From assembly GCA_027579435.1 (NCBI GenBank), contig JANBPK010001644.1, positions 1 to 19,280 on the forward strand: a stretch of DNA of 19,280 bases. The letters run 5' to 3'. A program made the position numbers and the translations under genes. The stretch comes from Candolleomyces eurysporus. Lineage: Eukaryota; Basidiomycota; Agaricomycetes; Agaricales; Psathyrellaceae. The notes under the pieces are model-generated. The model had not been told where the DNA came from and did no database searches. It was given only the letters and a program-made list of their open reading frames with translations. Shown one piece after another: positions 19,159 through 19,280 of this stretch. The stretch's first letter is position 1. Each line of letters starts with the position of its first letter.

Positions 19159-19230
19159 GAGACCAGAATGAGCCAAAAGCGCGTTACACCCCTGGAAATA
19201 GGCAACCGAGGGCCCCAGCGTTACGCGTTA

Positions 19231-19260
19231 CGGTTGCCTCCATACAGTCCGCTACAGTAG
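19231..19260 (-). repeat. Right terminal inverted repeat
   Basis: The exact reverse complement of 19011-19040, ending GTCCGCTACAGTAG. The sequence after it (AGGTGCTG) does not match the left flank (CCAACAGA). Confidence 0.95.
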
Positions 19261-19280
19261 AGGTGCTGTTTATCGAGACC

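Larger units (their letters stand above)
19011..19260. mobile_element. MITE-like element, about 250 bp
   Basis: Perfect 30-bp inverted repeats bound a 190-bp core with no coding capacity, so any mobility would need a transposase supplied elsewhere. The outermost bases are CTACTG and CAGTAG. If the TA at 19012-19013 and 19258-19259 is a target duplication, the element itself is 19014-19257 and starts CTGTAGCGG, which would suit a Tc1/mariner-type origin. No 8- or 9-bp duplication is visible in the flanks. The subterminal parts repeat CGTTAC five times (19050, 19098, 19182, 19219, 19226) and AAATAGGCAACC twice (19072, 19196). A hairpin lies in the middle. Confidence 0.8.

Noticed and set aside
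19011..19260. hAT-type assignment of the MITE
   Set aside because: The flanks CCAACAGA and AGGTGCTG do not form an 8-bp target duplication; a TA duplication fits better but is not proven.
1..19280. A functional gene cluster linking CHAT protease, secreted protein and membrane protein
   Set aside because: The genes lie 6-8 kb apart in repeat-rich decayed DNA, on different strands and without shared regulatory motifs that I can see; proximity alone is not evidence.

Overview
The window reads as nuclear DNA of a filamentous basidiomycete, probably an agaricomycete. Its protein-coding genes are cut by short GT-AG introns (49-80 bp). A TPR-CHAT protein ends in the CHAT tail LLTWIPYVHFGF. A seven-helix membrane protein carries the motifs GDALLVYRCYAIW and APHAIIFRITTGRSW, which I associate with a large basidiomycete orphan family. 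Taxonomy is inferred from gene style only.

Layout. 1-2192 (+) is the 3' two thirds of a TPR-CHAT gene, with 135-bp TPR repeats at the left edge, one 49-bp intron, and one ambiguous base (N, 1405) that breaks the frame inside a conserved CHAT motif. 2193-7800 holds no intact gene. It carries a decayed minus-strand gene (about 2780-3150), a diverged direct repeat (3802-3975 and 5178-5345), an (AACA)n microsatellite, and copies of further old dispersed repeats. 7820-9752 (-) holds an unassigned terminal exon, an uncertain coding-like segment, and a gene for a small secreted protein that can be followed exon by exon (9752 to 8909). 9800-16200 is mostly gene debris: several short coding-like stretches that change frame, plus another repeat copy. 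17262-18512 (+) is a complete five-exon gene for a 334-residue seven-helix membrane protein with a TATA box. 19011-19260 is a 250-bp MITE-like element with perfect 30-bp terminal inverted repeats.

Functionally, the window has one intracellular candidate caspase-like protease (TPR-CHAT), one extracellular orphan protein and one orphan membrane receptor-like protein, separated by repeat-rich, decaying DNA. Nothing in the sequence ties them into one pathway, and they are not arranged as a cluster. The strongest points for follow-up are the TPR-CHAT protein, the secreted orphan with its ambiguous stop or micro-intron, and the MITE. All three Ns lie against homopolymer runs, which points to base-calling artefacts and not to biology.
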